A DNA stretch of 64,000 bases from Platanthera guangdongensis (GCA_039583875.1 CM077150.1:183214375-183278374), one strand, 5' to 3'; positions 45,501-58,593 are shown, counted from the stretch's first letter. The notes: generated from the letters alone by a model not told the origin. A program made the numbers and translations.

Positions 45501-46957
45501 CAAATCCGACGGTTGTCGGTTATCCTCTTCCTCCTGCTGACGGTGAGATTTACCCGACCTGGAGATTGTTCCATCCATATTTCCCGGCAACCCGGCTACC
45601 TCCCTGGCCGGCCACCGCCGCCACCACCTCCGTTGAAGTGGGGGCTATTGTCGGGCGGCAGCACGGCCGCCGGAGGGGCGGATTCAGGCGATCCCAACAA
45701 TGAGGTTTTTCCCGGAAAACAAAGAAAATGAAAGCTTTGATCGAGCTTAATTGATCCTGATTCTTATCCCAATTGAATCCTATGATCTACCCACAGAAGA
45801 AGGTGCAAGGGAGAAAATGTTGGGGGGGGGGGGGCTGGAGACGCGTTGATCTCCGATTTGCCATGGTGGTGGTGGCGCCAATCAGGTTTCTTCAACAACA
45901 CAGTCAAGTGCTTCGAATCCTTCAGGTAAAGGTTGTAACCTTCTCCGCTCTGCCTGGTGAAGCTTTTAAGATCCCTAATTGGGGATGGGGAAGTGTGTAA
46001 CTCCAAAGGCCATGAATGGCCATTAATGATCATTTTCGGTTCCAGCCATTTGAAGCGCTGAGCCACCCCATTGGCCGGCCACCTCCTGAAAACCCATCCC
46101 TTGCCTTCAAGGACTAAAAGCCCATCGAGGTGGGGGGAGGGGGTTGAAACCTCCATGGCCAAAATGGTCATTAAGCTCCATTTCTTCTCTCCTCCCAAGT
46201 GGGGGTAACCTCCTCCCTCTCTCACCTAGTCATCACTCTCTGAATTTGGTGGGCGTAAAATGTGTCTCTCTACTCCCTTAGACTAATGGGCCACACCACT
46301 TGGGCTTAGCCCACTTGAATTGGTCTAGGTTAACATAAGTTGACCACGTTGACCCATGAGTTGACTTTGGTCACCATGACCATTTAGGTTGACCCCAAGG
46401 GGTCCTTGGTGACCCCTTGGCTTCCCCTAAGGTCTAGGAAGGGTTATGTAGGGTTGACTTGGCACCTTGGTGGTCACTTGCCCCTTAATTAGGGCACTTT
46501 GACGACTTTAGAGTTAGGGTTGACTTGAGTCAATTTAGCCTCTAAGATTGACCCCAATGGGTCTTTGGTGACCCATTGGCTTCACCGTAGGTCCAGGAAG
46601 ACCTAGGTAGAGTTGGTTGGGCACATTATGGGTACATTGCCCTTAGTTAGGGAACCTTGCCCAATTTAGGACTAGGATGGTCGTAGGTCAACGTGGCCAC
46701 ACTGGGTTGACTCCAACGGACCCGTAGGGCTCTAATGGACCTTGCAATAGGTTGGTGAGGTTGTGGTGGGGTCTTGGAGTCATGGTTAAAACCCATGATC
46801 ATCCTAAACTAGTGTTTAGAAACCTACTATTTGCAGACCATAGTGATCTCACCTACATTCCTAAGTCCACTTGGTTTTCTTGGGCTTCTTAGGGCTTGTC
46901 ATGACCTAATCATGACAAAACCAATCCTAGGGGTCTAGTTGTATGAGGGATGTTACA

Positions 46958-47541
46958 AATCCCAATACATAAACAAAAAATTTCATCCTCGAAATTAAAG
47001 TTAGGCCTACGGGGTTTCAAGTATGAGAAATAAAATGTAACATCCTGAGAGGTTGTAAGGAATACGTGACTGAAAAGCTCCGGGTACTTTTGTTTCATCA
47101 AATCATGTGGCTTGCATGTGTGCTCCTCCTACCCATGATTCCTCCACAAGACCTTGACCAACTGAACCTTCTTGGGTCACAGGACCCGCATCCCATTATC
47201 GTTTATCTAGATCTGCTCCAGGTGCATCGATCGATCAGAGGCTATAGGCCGATCTGTAGTCGTAATCTACTGCTCTGGCCGAAGTAGAGCTCTCCTCAGG
47301 GAGGAGACATGAAAGACATTGTCCAAACTCGCTAGCTCTGGTGGCAGATCCAGCCTATAAGCGAAGGGGTCGATCCATTCCAGTATCCTGTAGGGCCCCA
47401 TGTATCTCAGGTTGAGCTTCTTCCGACCACACACCCGCGAGACTCCATGCATCTGTCGAATCTTCAAAAATACCTGGTCTCCTACCTGAAACTCTACCTG
47501 ATGATGTCCAGCATCGTAATACTTAACCTGCCTGCTGTGGG
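46958..47541 (-). pseudogene. pol: B2 internal remnant, pol 3' end
   Basis: Minus-strand integrase tail matching B1: 47267-47467 reads ...RKKLNLRYMGPYRILEWIDPF...NVFHVSSLRRALLRPEQ, and 46990-47101 ends KYPELFSHVFLTTS. The frame is broken between them. It directly follows the B LTR, so the LTR is shared by B1 and B2, and it is interrupted at 47541 by E. Confidence 0.75.
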
Positions 47542-48243
47542 TGTAACAACCCCTATCCGTCGCATAGCATATATCAGTAGGTCCGGCCGGGTCCCGACAC
47601 CATATACCACAGACAGACCGGGCGGTTACTTAATGGAAACCATCCAACTAATATCAACATCCTACACAGAGCATTTTAGCGGAAGCAATTATAATAGTTG
47701 CATTAATAAAGAACCCAACACTAGCATGAATGTCCACTAACAAGCCACGGAATGAACGTACAAATACACAAGTACAATGGCCTTAAGGCCTTACAATTGT
47801 TTACTCAAATAGAAGTGTTTTCCAAACCTCGGCACGCAGGCCAGCCATACATGAATAAAAGAAAACACTAAGCATTAGGCCTTCGAGGGCCAGCACAGTA
47901 ACTTGGGCTTCAGCCCGGTATTTATCGCTCGGCTCCACAGCACCTACAAGCACAATCCACCGCAATGGTGGCAAACCAAAGCAACGGTCAGTAATGCTGA
48001 CCAAATTATAACGATCCCGCCCCCAACTCGGGGCGGCGATGCTCCTTCCCTGCACTTTATTCGCATAACCAAGCAGTATAAAAAATACACTACGTCACAG
48101 GCATGGGCACGCACGGCCAGGTCGTCGACCCAAGCTCGACACGCCCTGGGATACGCCCGTATCCCAGGCCGTGTGCCCCCTGCCAAATTCCAAACTTGGC
48201 TCAAAATGCCTCCCATCGCACTTTTGAGTTTCGGGGCGTTACA
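47542..48243 (-). repeat. E 3' LTR, internally deleted (702 bp)
   Basis: It matches the two ends of the 2090-bp partner but lacks about 1.39 kb between sequences near 53700 and 55095 of the partner, where both edges share CACGG..CCA-like sequence. The lost part includes the mini-exon and most hairpins. Confidence 0.88.
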
Positions 48244-48260
48244 ACTCTCTCCCTCTTAAA
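48244..48260 (-). other. E polypurine tract
   Basis: Minus-strand TTTTAAGAGGGAGAGAGT-type purine run abuts the 3' LTR, like the A tract. Confidence 0.8.
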
Positions 48261-51200
48261 ATAATTTCGTCCACGAAATTACATAAAGGAAGGATAAGCA
48301 TAAAACTGAAACGGTACCTGAGCAAAACAACTCCGGGTACTCCTCAAGCATAGTCTGCTCTCGCTCCCAAGAGAGGTCCTCCCGACCGCAATTGTCCCAA
48401 CGGACCTTGACCATCCTGATCTCTTTATTGTGTAGCCTCTTGACTTCCGAGTCCTCAATATGTACGGGCTTGACCTTCGTCGTCAACCCACTATCGACCG
48501 GCACTTGATCGACCGCGATCACTTGCGCAGGCTCTTGCATCGCCTTCCGTAGCACTGATATATGGAATTCATCATGTACAGCACTAAGCTCCACTGACAG
48601 CTTCAATCGGTACGCTGCTTCACCAATCCGCTCCAAAACCTCAAAGAGTCCAAGGTACCTTGGGCTTAGCTTATTCAAGCGCCGCACCCGCGAGACACCC
48701 TTGAACGGCTTGATTTTCAAGAACACCCAATCGCCGATAGCGAACTCCACGTTCATGTGCTTGGCATTATAGTAATTCGCCTGCCGGTCTTGAGCGATAA
48801 GCAACCTCTCTCGAATCATTCGAACCAAAGACGTAGCATCATCTACCACTTAGCGCTTGTGCAACTTTGACTCACCCGTTTCCAACCAAGACAACAGTGT
48901 GTGACATCTTCTACCATAAAAGGCCTCGAAGGGCGCCATTTGTATACTTGCCTGGTGGCTATTATTGTACGCGAACTACACCAAGTATAGATGATCTTCC
49001 CACTACTTTCCAAAGTCCAGGACACATATGCGAAGCATGTCTTCCATTGTCCTATTGACCCTCTCGGTCTGCCCATCTGTCTGCGGATGGAAGGCTGTGC
49101 TAAAACTCAGCTTCGTTCCCAACATCTGCTGCTCCAACCTCCAATCGTTGGACGTGAACCGCCCATCCCGGTCACTCATGATGCTGCGGAGCACACTGTG
49201 AAGCCGTACTATGTTATCCACATACAACTTTGCAAATTTCTCAACCGGATCATCCTTCCTATACGGAATGAAGTGCGACACCTTCGTTAGACGATCTATG
49301 ACCACCCAAATGGTGCTGTTCCCCTTTTACGACCTTGGAAACCCGTACACAAAGTACATAGTAATGTCGTAGAACTTCCACTCCGGAATAGGAAAGGATT
49401 TCAAGAATCCTCCCGGCTTTTGGCACTCCGCTTTCACCAAGGCACAAGTTTGACACTTCTCCACGTAGAGCGCCGCATCCTTTTTCAGTCCTGGCCACCA
49501 AAACAATTTCTTAACATCGCTGTACATCTTCGTGCTCCCCGGGTGAATTGAGTACTTGGTATGATGCGCCTCGTACAACAAATCCACCCGCAAATTGCCC
49601 ACGTTTGGTACGCACAGACGACCATCCTTCCAAAGCAATCCATCCTCAACGACAAATTGGGAATTTGACCCATCTAGAGCTTCAACCATGATCTGCTTCA
49701 TGTGGCCATCCAAATCCAAAGCATGTCGAATCCGATCAGCCAGGTCATACTGGACTTCAGTCCAATTCAGTAGTGCTTCAACACTTGACTGCTTATCCAT
49801 GCAAGAGATCTCCAATGCCTCCAACTCCCAAACCAACCGCTCGTTATGGATCGATAGCAAATTGGCTTGAGCTGGGGCCCGACGACTCAATGCATCCACA
49901 ACTGCATTGCCTTTACCATGCACGTAGTGGATCTTGAATGTATAGTCCCCCAGGAACTTCATCCACCTACGCTGCCGCATGTTCAGATCTTTCTGATCCA
50001 GCAAATATTTCAGGCTCTTGTGACCGGTGTAGATATCAATCATCACACCGTACAAATAATTTCTCCATAGCTTCAAGGAAAAAATCACGGCCGCTAACTC
50101 CAAGACATGGACCAGATAGTTCCTCTCGTGCACCTTCAGCTGTCTTGAGCCATATGCTATCACACTTCCGTGATGTAGTATAACACAACCCAAACCACTA
50201 CCCGAAGCATCGCTATAATTCTCAAAGCCTTCGGTCCCACTCGGCGAACTCAGCACAGGCGTCGTGGTCAACCGACACTTCAACTCCTCAAAAGCTCGTG
50301 CAAACTCCGGTGTCCAAATGAACTTCTGCTCTTTCCTAGTCAAAGTAGTGAGAGGTAACTCTATCCGCGAGAAGTTCTCCACGAAGCCCCTATAATAGCA
50401 GGCAAGCCCCGGAAAGCTCCGGACTTCCGCTATCGTAGAAAGCATAGGCCACTCTTCTATCGCAACAATCTTCGCCGGATCCACTGCAATACCCTCTCCA
50501 CTCACTATATGACCGAGGAATCCCACTGAGGACAACCAAAACTCACATTTAGAGAACTTGGCGTATAACTGATTCCTCCTCAGTGTCTCCAAAACCGAAT
50601 GTAGATGCCTGAAGTGATCCTCCTCACTCTGCGAGTACACCAAAATATCATCGATGAAGACGATCACAAAATGGTCCAAGTACTCCCGGAAAGTCCTGTT
50701 CATCAAATCCATGAACACCGACGGCGCATTGGTCATCCCAAACGGCATGACCGTAAACTCGTAATGCCCGTATCTCGTACTGAACGTTGTCTTAGGGATA
50801 TCACTCTCCCTTATTCTCAACTAATAGTAACCGGACTTGAGATCCAACTTTGAGTACACCATCGACCCGACTAATTGATCAAAGAGATCATCAATCATTG
50901 GGATCGGGTACTTGTTCTTTTCCGTTAGCTTGTTTAGCTCCCGATAATCTATACATAGTCTCAAGCTTCCATCCATCTTCTTAACAAAGAGGACCGGTGC
51001 GCTCCAAGGCGAAGAACTTGGACGCACGTAACCTTGCTCCAACAACTCCTGAAGTTGCACCATCACCTCCGCCATTTCCTTAGGCGCTAGCTGATACGGA
51101 GATCGTGACACATGCTTTGCACCTGGCTCCAGCTCAATCGTGAAATCTATCGACCGCTGCAGCGGGGCTCCAGGAAGATCACCAGGGAACACATCAGGGT

Positions 51201-51686
51201 ATTCTGATACCACTGAAATACTATCCAACATAGGCTTTGGCTTTGCAACCTCCACTAGCATAAAGAACAGCTCTGCTCCAGCATGAACCGCCTTCACCAC
51301 CTGAAGGGCAGACATCAACATCTTGCTCGACCCTTTCAAGCCCGTAAAAGTCATCTCACAACCTGTTCCCAACTTGACTTCCTTACGACCGCAATCAATA
51401 TAGGCTTACTGCTCTGAGCGCCAGTCCATGCCAAATATAACGTCGAACTCCATCAGCGGTAGTAACGATGCTTGTAGCTCAAACTATTGACTCCCAATGC
51501 GAATCTTAACGCCGTAGATTTTATCCACGCACATCGAACACCCATTCAGTAACAACACATCCAACTTGTCCTTCACCATCGAAGAAGGTAGTCCGATGAA
51601 CAATATGAATCCTTCGGACAAGAAGGAGTGTGAAGCTCCCATATCAAAGAGTGCTCTTAGCGGATTCTCACAAATCAAAACAAATT
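48256..51686 (-). pseudogene. pol: E Pol (exon 3), nonsense-decayed in one frame
   Basis: All pieces (51678-51484, 51372-50821, 50820-49327, 49305-49003, 48849-48256) lie in the same frame, separated by stops, several from CAG/CAA to TAG/TAA. The domains are those of A: protease reading ALFDMGASHSF (the catalytic Asp-Thr-Gly is now Asp-Met-Gly), reverse transcriptase with FIDDILVYS, RNase H, integrase with SDRDGRFTS and [18 protein letters not shown], and a chromo-like tail. The frame is linked to gag only if the 76-nt interval 51687-51762 is removed. The C-terminus reads on toward the LTR, longer than in A. Confidence 0.9.
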
Positions 51687-51762
51687 CTAAACAAGCAGTG
51701 GTAAGTTAACATGCACATAACAAGTATAAAACAATTTGACTTGCTATAAATTTAAACCATAC
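51687..51762 (-). other. E candidate intron 2 (76 nt)
   Basis: The donor is ACAG/GTATGG and the acceptor TTGTTTAG/A, with a branch-point-like CTTAC upstream. It contains the gag stop. It is one base longer than the A interval, so without splicing gag and pol are in different frames here but in the same frame in A; with splicing both are in frame. Confidence 0.7.
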
Positions 51763-52909
51763 CTGTCACCACATCCGCTTGTTTAATGGCCTCCTGTTGC
51801 CCAAGATTATAAACCCTTATTTGAGCCGGAGTATAATGGGACACAGTTGACTCCACCGCCTTGCCCTTCTCTTCATAAGTTGCTCCCGGCTTCCTTTCGG
51901 ACTTGGGACGTCTGCTCCAGCAGTCACGGGAAAAATGCCCCGGCTTCCCACAAGTAAAACATGCACCCAGGGTCCGACCCGTAGTCGCCCCAGAAGCACA
52001 TGAAGAAGGAGCCAGACCCGAAGTCCTAGCCTTCTTAAAGAACTTACGGTACCCAGACTTTGAGGTAGTCGGCACCTTGAACTCAGACTTCTTATCACCA
52101 AAGCTTTTCTTTGCTTGTACATTCTTCATATCTTTCTCCAAAGAGTGGGCCATGTTGACCAGGGTCAAGAAGCCCTATGTCATCGGCCCCAAGAGTAGTA
52201 GCCTCAAGTCATCTCTCAGACCTTCGTAGAAACGGTTGGTCTTACGCTCCTCATCCGCGAATGTGGAGCTAGCGTACCGACCCAATCGAGTAAATTCATG
52301 GAGATACTCATCCACGCTACTCTCTCCTTGTACCAACCTCTGGAACTCATTCTCCAAAGCTATCCTCTGCGTCGAAGGGAGGTACATAACCAAGAACAGT
52401 CTCGAGAACTCTTCCATCGAAACGTCTGTAAGTTGTCTTCCTCTCAAGAGATCCAACTCCAAACCCTCCCACCACAGCCTAGCGTCTCCATCCAACAGGA
52501 ACGTAGCTATAGTGGTTATCTGCCACTCCTCCATCTCCATCGCTGTCAAGACTCTCTTCACTCGAGAGAGCCAATCTTCAGCTTGGGATGGGGTTCCCAA
52601 CCCCGAGAACACAGGAGGATTGAAGCTCATAACATGTTTGAGCTGTCTCTCAGTTGCCCTCCTCGGTACCAATGGTTCCAACACAACCTGCTCCACTCTT
52701 CTTGGCTCATCCCTTTGAAGTGGTACCTGCTCCATCGTAGGAGCGGGCTGCTGTATCTGCCTTGCAGGCTGCACATTGATCATGGCAAACACTGCTTTGG
52801 CAACCAATCGTATGGTTTTAGCCGAAGGAGGTGCTGCAGGAGCATTGTTTGCTGCACTACTAGCCTCAGAAACTCGTCGTTCTGATGGCCCAGCACCGCA
52901 TCTGGTCAC
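51763..52909 (-). pseudogene. gag: E Gag (exon 2), one internal stop
   Basis: The frame begins with GTG at 52909, directly after TATAG, as in A. A TAG at 52175-52177 (from CAG) breaks it. The Gag domain (FLLDGDARLWWEGLE, SVDEYLHEFTRL, KTNRFYEGLRDDLRLLL) and CCHC knuckle CFTCGKPGHFSRDC are visible. The gag stop lies inside the candidate intron 2. Confidence 0.88.
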
Positions 52910-53113
52910 CTATAGTTGTACAAAACACCGCTAAGCGACCAAACAAAATTGCAAAACGCAATTATAAGAACGCGCAGGTTCCTCAAACACGTGTATTTTC
53001 ATTCCTAAGTGGACATTCATGGGTTCTTTTGCTGTTATAACGATGACGCACACACATGTGCTCACCACCCCTTAAAAGAATTTGCCCACGAATTCAATTA
53101 AGCCTGACCGAAA

Positions 53114-53131
53114 CCAGTAGCTCTGATACCA
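53114..53131 (-). other. E primer-binding site
   Basis: Minus-strand TGGTATCAGAGCTACTGG, three bases from the 5' LTR edge, gives the full initiator-Met match TGGTATCAGAGC. Confidence 0.9.
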
Positions 53132-53134
53132 AAT

Positions 53135-55224
53135 TGTAACACCCCCTATTCATCGCATAGCATATAATAGTAGGTTCGGCCGGGGCCCGACGCCATATAC
53201 CACAGACAGACCGGGCGGTTACTCTATGGAAACCATCCAACTAATAACAACGTCCTACACAGAGAATTCTAGCGGAAGCAATTATAATAGTTGCATTAAT
53301 AAAGAACCCAACACTAGCATGAATGTCCACTAACAAGCTACGGAATGAACATACAAATACACAAGTACAATGGCCTTAAGGCCTTACAATTATTTACTCA
53401 AATAAAAGTGTTTTCCAAACCTCGGCACGCATGCAGGCCATACATGAATAAAAGACAACACTAAGCATTAGGCCTTTGAGGGCCAGCACAACAACTTGGG
53501 CTTTAGCCCGCTATTTATCGCTCAGCTCTACAGCACCTGCAAGCACAATCCACCGCAAAGGTTGCAAACCCAAGCAACGGTCAGCAATGCTGACCAAATT
53601 ATAATGATCCCGCCCCCAACCCGGGGAGGCAATGCTCCTTCCCTGCACTTTATTAGCATAACAAAGCAGTATAAAAAATACACTACATCACAGGAGTGGG
53701 CACGGACGACCACACACCCCGTACACTCAAGGCACATACTCGATGAGCCGGTCAATGTCACGATAATTTAAGCCATAGACACCCCGGTCTCACCACCGCC
53801 ACTTTGACGACCAAACTATGAGCATTTTGTCTTCCCTGTATGAGTCACATCAATTTAAGCCATAGACCGCCGAAGACCCTCATCTATGCCAACGACTCAC
53901 ACCGAACGACATAGAATGGGTACGGTTCCGCCTGACCCGTTGCTCACGTTGCAACGTCAATTTAAGCCATATGCACGGGTCAAACCTCCCCGAGTCCCGT
54001 TTCCGTCACACAGTTCACATAACCCGGTTATGTTTAAGTTGGCTGCCAGGCCACCATGTTAGCAGAATCACGCATCCGCCCAGTTTTCCAGGTGCACCTT
54101 GGAGTTAATCCCCAAGGATTCCTGTTGCAATCTACCGCGTAGAAAACCTAAAAAAAACATTCGCACAGAGTCTTCTCCGGCCATTTAAACAATGCAACAT
54201 CATCGATCCAGACCAACTTGTCTGGGTATGATTCACACATCATGCCTATGTCTGTTCTCGATTACAGACTCTACATGTACACAACGGGGATTATTCATGT
54301 CTACCCGAAGGAACGCCTCAAACTGACCGCAAACTCGCGAGAGCAGGCTTCCCTATGCAAAAGAAGTAGAGCTTCACATGTTCAAGTAGAGAATCATTAC
54401 CCTAGCATTCTTCCTTGGCGCCATAGAAATGTTCGCGGATGAAAAGCACCGCAATCTCCTTGCCTCCGTAAATCCGAAGTCGGCTCGCGATTTGGAGCTC
54501 CGAAGCTCCGTCGGTGACCGGATCTAGGCTTTTTCTTCCTCCTTTGCTCTCCCATCTCTCTAGACTTAAAAAGAGAACCACTCAAGTGAAATGAGGGTTT
54601 CAAAGGCCCAATCCCGGGTATATTCAAGCACTAGCAACCACCAGCCGTCGGATCCCAAATTAAAGAAATGAACGGCCACGATTCGGGCCTGAAATGCAAA
54701 ATCTGGGTCGAACACGGCCTGTGACACGCCTGTGTCCACGGCCGTGTCCCCCATTTGCCGTCGAAATTGACGCATCTCAAAAATTACACGGGCACCCGAC
54801 ACGCCCGTGTTTGACCTAACACGCCTGTGTCATCCAGTACACGACCGTGTTCCCGACCGTGTTCCTCCATCGATATAGGCCAGCAGTGACCCGAGACACA
54901 CATAGGTATTGGACATGCCCGTATCCCATTTGACACTACCTTGTCACCACTAAACACGCCTGGGCTTCCAGGCCGTGTTTCACCTGTGAATAAAATCGAC
55001 CAACCACCCGAGACACACACGACCTATAACACGCCCGTGTCACAGGCCGTGTTCGCTGCTCGACAATCGTCGACTCCAAATTTTGTCATCCACACGGCCA
55101 GGTCGTCGACCCAAGCTCAACACGCCCCGGGATACGGCCGTGTCCCAGGCCGTATGCCCCCTGCAAAATTCCAAACTTGGCTCAAAATGCCTCTCGTCAC
55201 TCTTTTGAGTTTCGGGGCATTACA
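53135..55224 (-). repeat. E 5' LTR (2090 bp)
   Basis: Plus-strand reading starts TGTAACACCCC and ends GGGGCATTACA. Hairpin-type repeats lie at about 54710-55175. The R/U5 part near 53580-53640 resembles that of A. It contains the mini-exon at 54401-54424. Confidence 0.9.
54401..54424 (-). other. E 5' LTR mini-exon with splice donor
   Basis: ATG plus seven codons, MAPRKNAR, followed by GTAATG (54400 leftwards). Splicing to the acceptor at 52910-52911 enters gag in phase 0. Candidate intron length is 1491 nt and includes the primer-binding site. Confidence 0.68.
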
Positions 55225-55229
55225 GTGGG

Positions 55230-55708
55230 CCTCCAACATCCTATCGCATATCAATCGTACCTAAGAATACGTATCCTCGACAAAATCTGAGCCTAGTGAC
55301 TTCGGATCCTCATCCTAGATCCAAGACAAAAGATTCTTGCATCTTCGCCTGTATAAAGCCTCATAAGGGGCCATGCCGATACTGGACTGGTGGTTGTTGT
55401 TGTACGAGAACTTGATCAGTGGTAGCTACCTCTCCCAAGGCTCTCCGCAGTCCAGTATGCAAAGACACAGAAAATCCTCTAGGGTCCGATTGGTGCGCTA
55501 TGTCTGTCCATCCGTCTGAGGGCGGAAGGCGGTACTAAAAGTCAGCCGTGACCCCAAATAAGCCTGAACCGCCCTCCATTCCTTAGACATGAATCGTCCA
55601 TCACGATCGGACACTATCGTCCTCGACAATCCTCATCCAAAACCTTTCTAAAAGTGGACAATTTACACGTGATAACCCATATTGGCACACCACTGCTTCT
55701 GCTGCTTA
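55230..55708 (-). pseudogene. pol: B2 internal remnant right of E
   Basis: It continues the B integrase remnant and aligns with 19110-19594 of B1. It ends at GCTTA (55708), the same base at which B1 switches to leader sequence (19594); here it switches to plus-strand C pol. Short ORFs are not informative. Confidence 0.65.
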
Positions 55709-58593
55709 TTTCGGAGTTTGCTGATGTCTTTCCGAAAGAACTTCTGGGATTACCACCACAGCGGGAGATTGATTTCTCAATTGAGCTGGTGCCAGGTGCA
55801 AAATCTATGTCCCCCTCGGCATATCGAGTAGTGACAAAGGAAATGGCCGAACTAAAAGTTCAACTGCAAGAGTTGTTTGAATAGGGTTATATACGCCCAA
55901 GTATGTCATCTTGGAGCGCACCTGTTCTTTTTGTGAAAAAGTAGGATTGTAGGCTGCAATTGTGTACTGATTATCTTGAATTGAACTAGTTGACAGAGAA
56001 AAATAGATATCTGATTCCACGGATAGATGATTTGTTTGATTAATTGGCGGGATCGAAAGTATACTCAAAGCTGGATTTGAAATCGGGCTACTATCAGTTG
56101 CGAATTCGGGAAGGTGACATACCCAAGATAATGTTTGGAATACGCTACGGTCATTACGAGTTCACTGTAATGCCGTTTGGACTATGCAATGCACCATCGG
56201 TGTTTATAGATTTAATGCACCGAACGTTTCGAGAGTACTTGGATCTGTTTGTGATTGTTTTCATTGATGATATCTTGGTGTGCTCTCAATCTGAAAAAAA
56301 TCATGCGAACCATTTACGATTGGTGTTGCATACCCTGGAGAGAAACAAGCTCTACGCCAAGTTCTCAAAGTGTGAGTTTTTGCTGTCGTCAGTGGCTTTT
56401 CTTGTCAATCTGGTGAGTGGAGAGGGCATTGTGGTGGATCCGTCAAAGATAATGCCATTCAGGAGTGGCCTGTGTTGTCTTTGGTGGACGAATTCAGGAG
56501 TTTCCTTGGACTGGCAGAAAACTACAGATGTTTTGTAGAAAACTTCTCACAGATCGCTTTGACTCTTACCACGTTGATGAGAAAGGATCAGAAGTTCGTT
56601 TGGATGCCGGAGTGCGCGCAAGCTTTTGAAGAGCTAAAGAGTCGTTTGACCATGACGCACGTTCTGACATCGCCATGTGGTACAGACGGCTTTGAGATTT
56701 ATAGTGATGCTTCAGGGAGCGATTTAGGGTGCATTCTTCTTCAATTTGGAAAGGTGATCGCTTATGGCTCACGCTAGTTGAAAGTGCATGAGTGAAACTA
56801 TCCCGTCCATGATTTGGAGTTGGTGGCGGTAATTTTTGCATTTAAATTGTGGCGTCACTATCTATGGCATAAAAGTGGATATATTCACGAACATAAGAGC
56901 CTAAAGTACATATTGGGTCAGAAGGATCGCAATATGCGATAACGAAGATGGATGGAGTTCCTTGGGGACTACACCTTTGATATTCACTACACTCCCGGGA
57001 AGGGAAATGTGGTCGCAGATGTCTTGATCATAGGACTTTGTAAAAGGCAAATTGGTTGCAAATGCATGATGAGCGTCTGATCCAGGAGTTTGAAGCTTTA
57101 GAGATTTCTTGTGTTGACAAGAATTTCACAGTAAATGCATGCTTGAACTGGATGAAGGTACGGTATGATCTTACTGACAGAATTCGGCGAACAATAGAGC
57201 TTGACAAAAGTCTACAATGTTATGCAGTGCATGGGTCAAATGACCAATTCTCCTGGGATGGCGGCCTTTTTTGAAAAAAAGGTCGTTTGTGCATTCCAAG
57301 TATGGGTAAGCTGATATAAGAATTTATGTATGAGGCTCATTTTACGAAATACTCAATTCACCTAGGAAGCACAAAGATGTACAAGGACATGAAATAGTTA
57401 TTCTGGTGGCCAGGGTTAAAGAAAGATGTAGCACATTATGTGGCTAAATGTCAGACCTATGCCTTAGTAAAGGCTGAATGCCAGAAGCCTGGAGATTTAC
57501 TGATGTCGCTACCTGTTCTGGAGTGGAAGTTTGATGATATTTCTATTGATTTCGTTCATGGTTTGCTGAAGTCTCAACGCAGTAATGATTCAATTTGGGT
57601 AATCGTAGACCGGTTAACTAAAGTGGCTCACTTCCTTCCGAACAAGAGGGATGATTCAGTGGAAGTATTGGTGAAACTCTATGTTGAGTAAATCATACGG
57701 TTGCACGGTATTCCCCGTAACATCGTAAGTGATCGTGACGGGCGATTCACATCGAATGACTGGAGGCTAATCCATCAATTGTTGGGAACAAAGTTAACGT
57801 TCAGTATGGCCTTTCATCCCCAAACTGATGGCAGACTGAGAGGACCAACAGAACGATGGAGGATATGCTCTGAATGTCCGCCTTAGATTTTGGTAAGAGG
57901 TGGAAAGATCATCTCTATATGGTAGAGTTTGCCTACAATAATAGATACCAAGAGAGCATCAATATGGCACTATTTGAAGCTTTGTATGGTCAAAAAAGCC
58001 ATGCACCTTTAGCTTGGGTGTAAGCAGGCGAATCTAAACTATATAAGTGTAAGGAAGTCAAAGAAGCTAATTTGACGATACGCTCTATTCGGGAGAGACT
58101 ATTGATAGCCCAAGATAGACAAGTCAAATATTACAATGCCAAGAACCGAAATGTTGAGTTTGCGATTGACGATTGGGTATATTTGAAAATAAAACCATTC
58201 AAAGGCGTGTCCAGGATTCGGCGATTGAAAAAGTTAAGTCCGCGATATCTTGGTACATTTGAAGTGGTGGTAAGAGTTGGCAAAGTTGCCTATCGGCTAG
58301 CCCTTTCAGATGAATTGAGTGGATTACATGATGTGTTCCACATCTCAGTGTTTCAAAAAGCTGTAGAAGATCCAGCTCAAGTGATTGCGAATGGTCGGGT
58401 ACCGATCGAATTTGGGATAACAACGAAGGTTAGGCCCATTCGGATTGAGGATAAAGCCGATAAGCAGTTGCGGAACAAAATAATCTGGATGCTCAAGGTC
58501 TGATGGGACAACTATGGCCGTGAGGAGCTAACATGGGAACGAGAGCAGACCATGCGTGCTGAGTTTCCCAAATTGTTGTTTAAACTTGTATAA
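55709..58593 (+). pseudogene. pol: C pol: 5'-truncated, decayed gypsy polyprotein
   Basis: The coding sequence starts within reverse transcriptase ([27 protein letters not shown]) with gag and protease missing. Stops occur at 55882, about 55942, 55987, 56041, 56775, 57689 and 58501, with frameshifts near 56455, between 56777 and 57056, and near 57830. Still visible are [12 protein letters not shown] (reverse transcriptase), YSDASGSDLGC (RNase H), [14 protein letters not shown] (integrase, one zinc Cys changed to Tyr), [30 protein letters not shown] and the chromo-like tail to 58593. It is a Tekay/Del-like relative of A and clearly dead. Confidence 0.85.

Larger units (their letters stand above)
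19681..46957 (-). repeat. B LTR, right copy, interrupted by S2
   Basis: The parts 19681-20499 and 42558-46957 join across S2 to give about 5.2 kb, beginning TGTAAGACCCC and ending GGGATGTTACA on the plus strand. It serves as the 5' LTR of B1 and is also followed on the other side by a second B internal remnant (46958 on). I find no coding sequence in it. A mini-ORF with a donor-like GTAAATC is at about 45553-45578 (minus). Confidence 0.8.
47542..55224 (-). mobile_element. E: Tekay/Del-like Ty3/gypsy retrotransposon, relative of A
   Basis: In minus orientation: 5' LTR (55224-53135), primer-binding site, gag, pol, polypurine tract and a shortened 3' LTR (48243-47542). The duplication GTGGG flanks it (47537-47541 and 55225-55229), and B1 shows the unoccupied site at about 19105-19120. 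Gag and Pol are closely related to those of A. It is older than A: many nonsense codons, few frame changes. Confidence 0.93.

Noticed and set aside
45495..45731. Pro-rich ORF in B LTR
   Set aside because: It lies in a GC-rich stretch of an LTR; the left copy does not keep the frame, and there is no domain.
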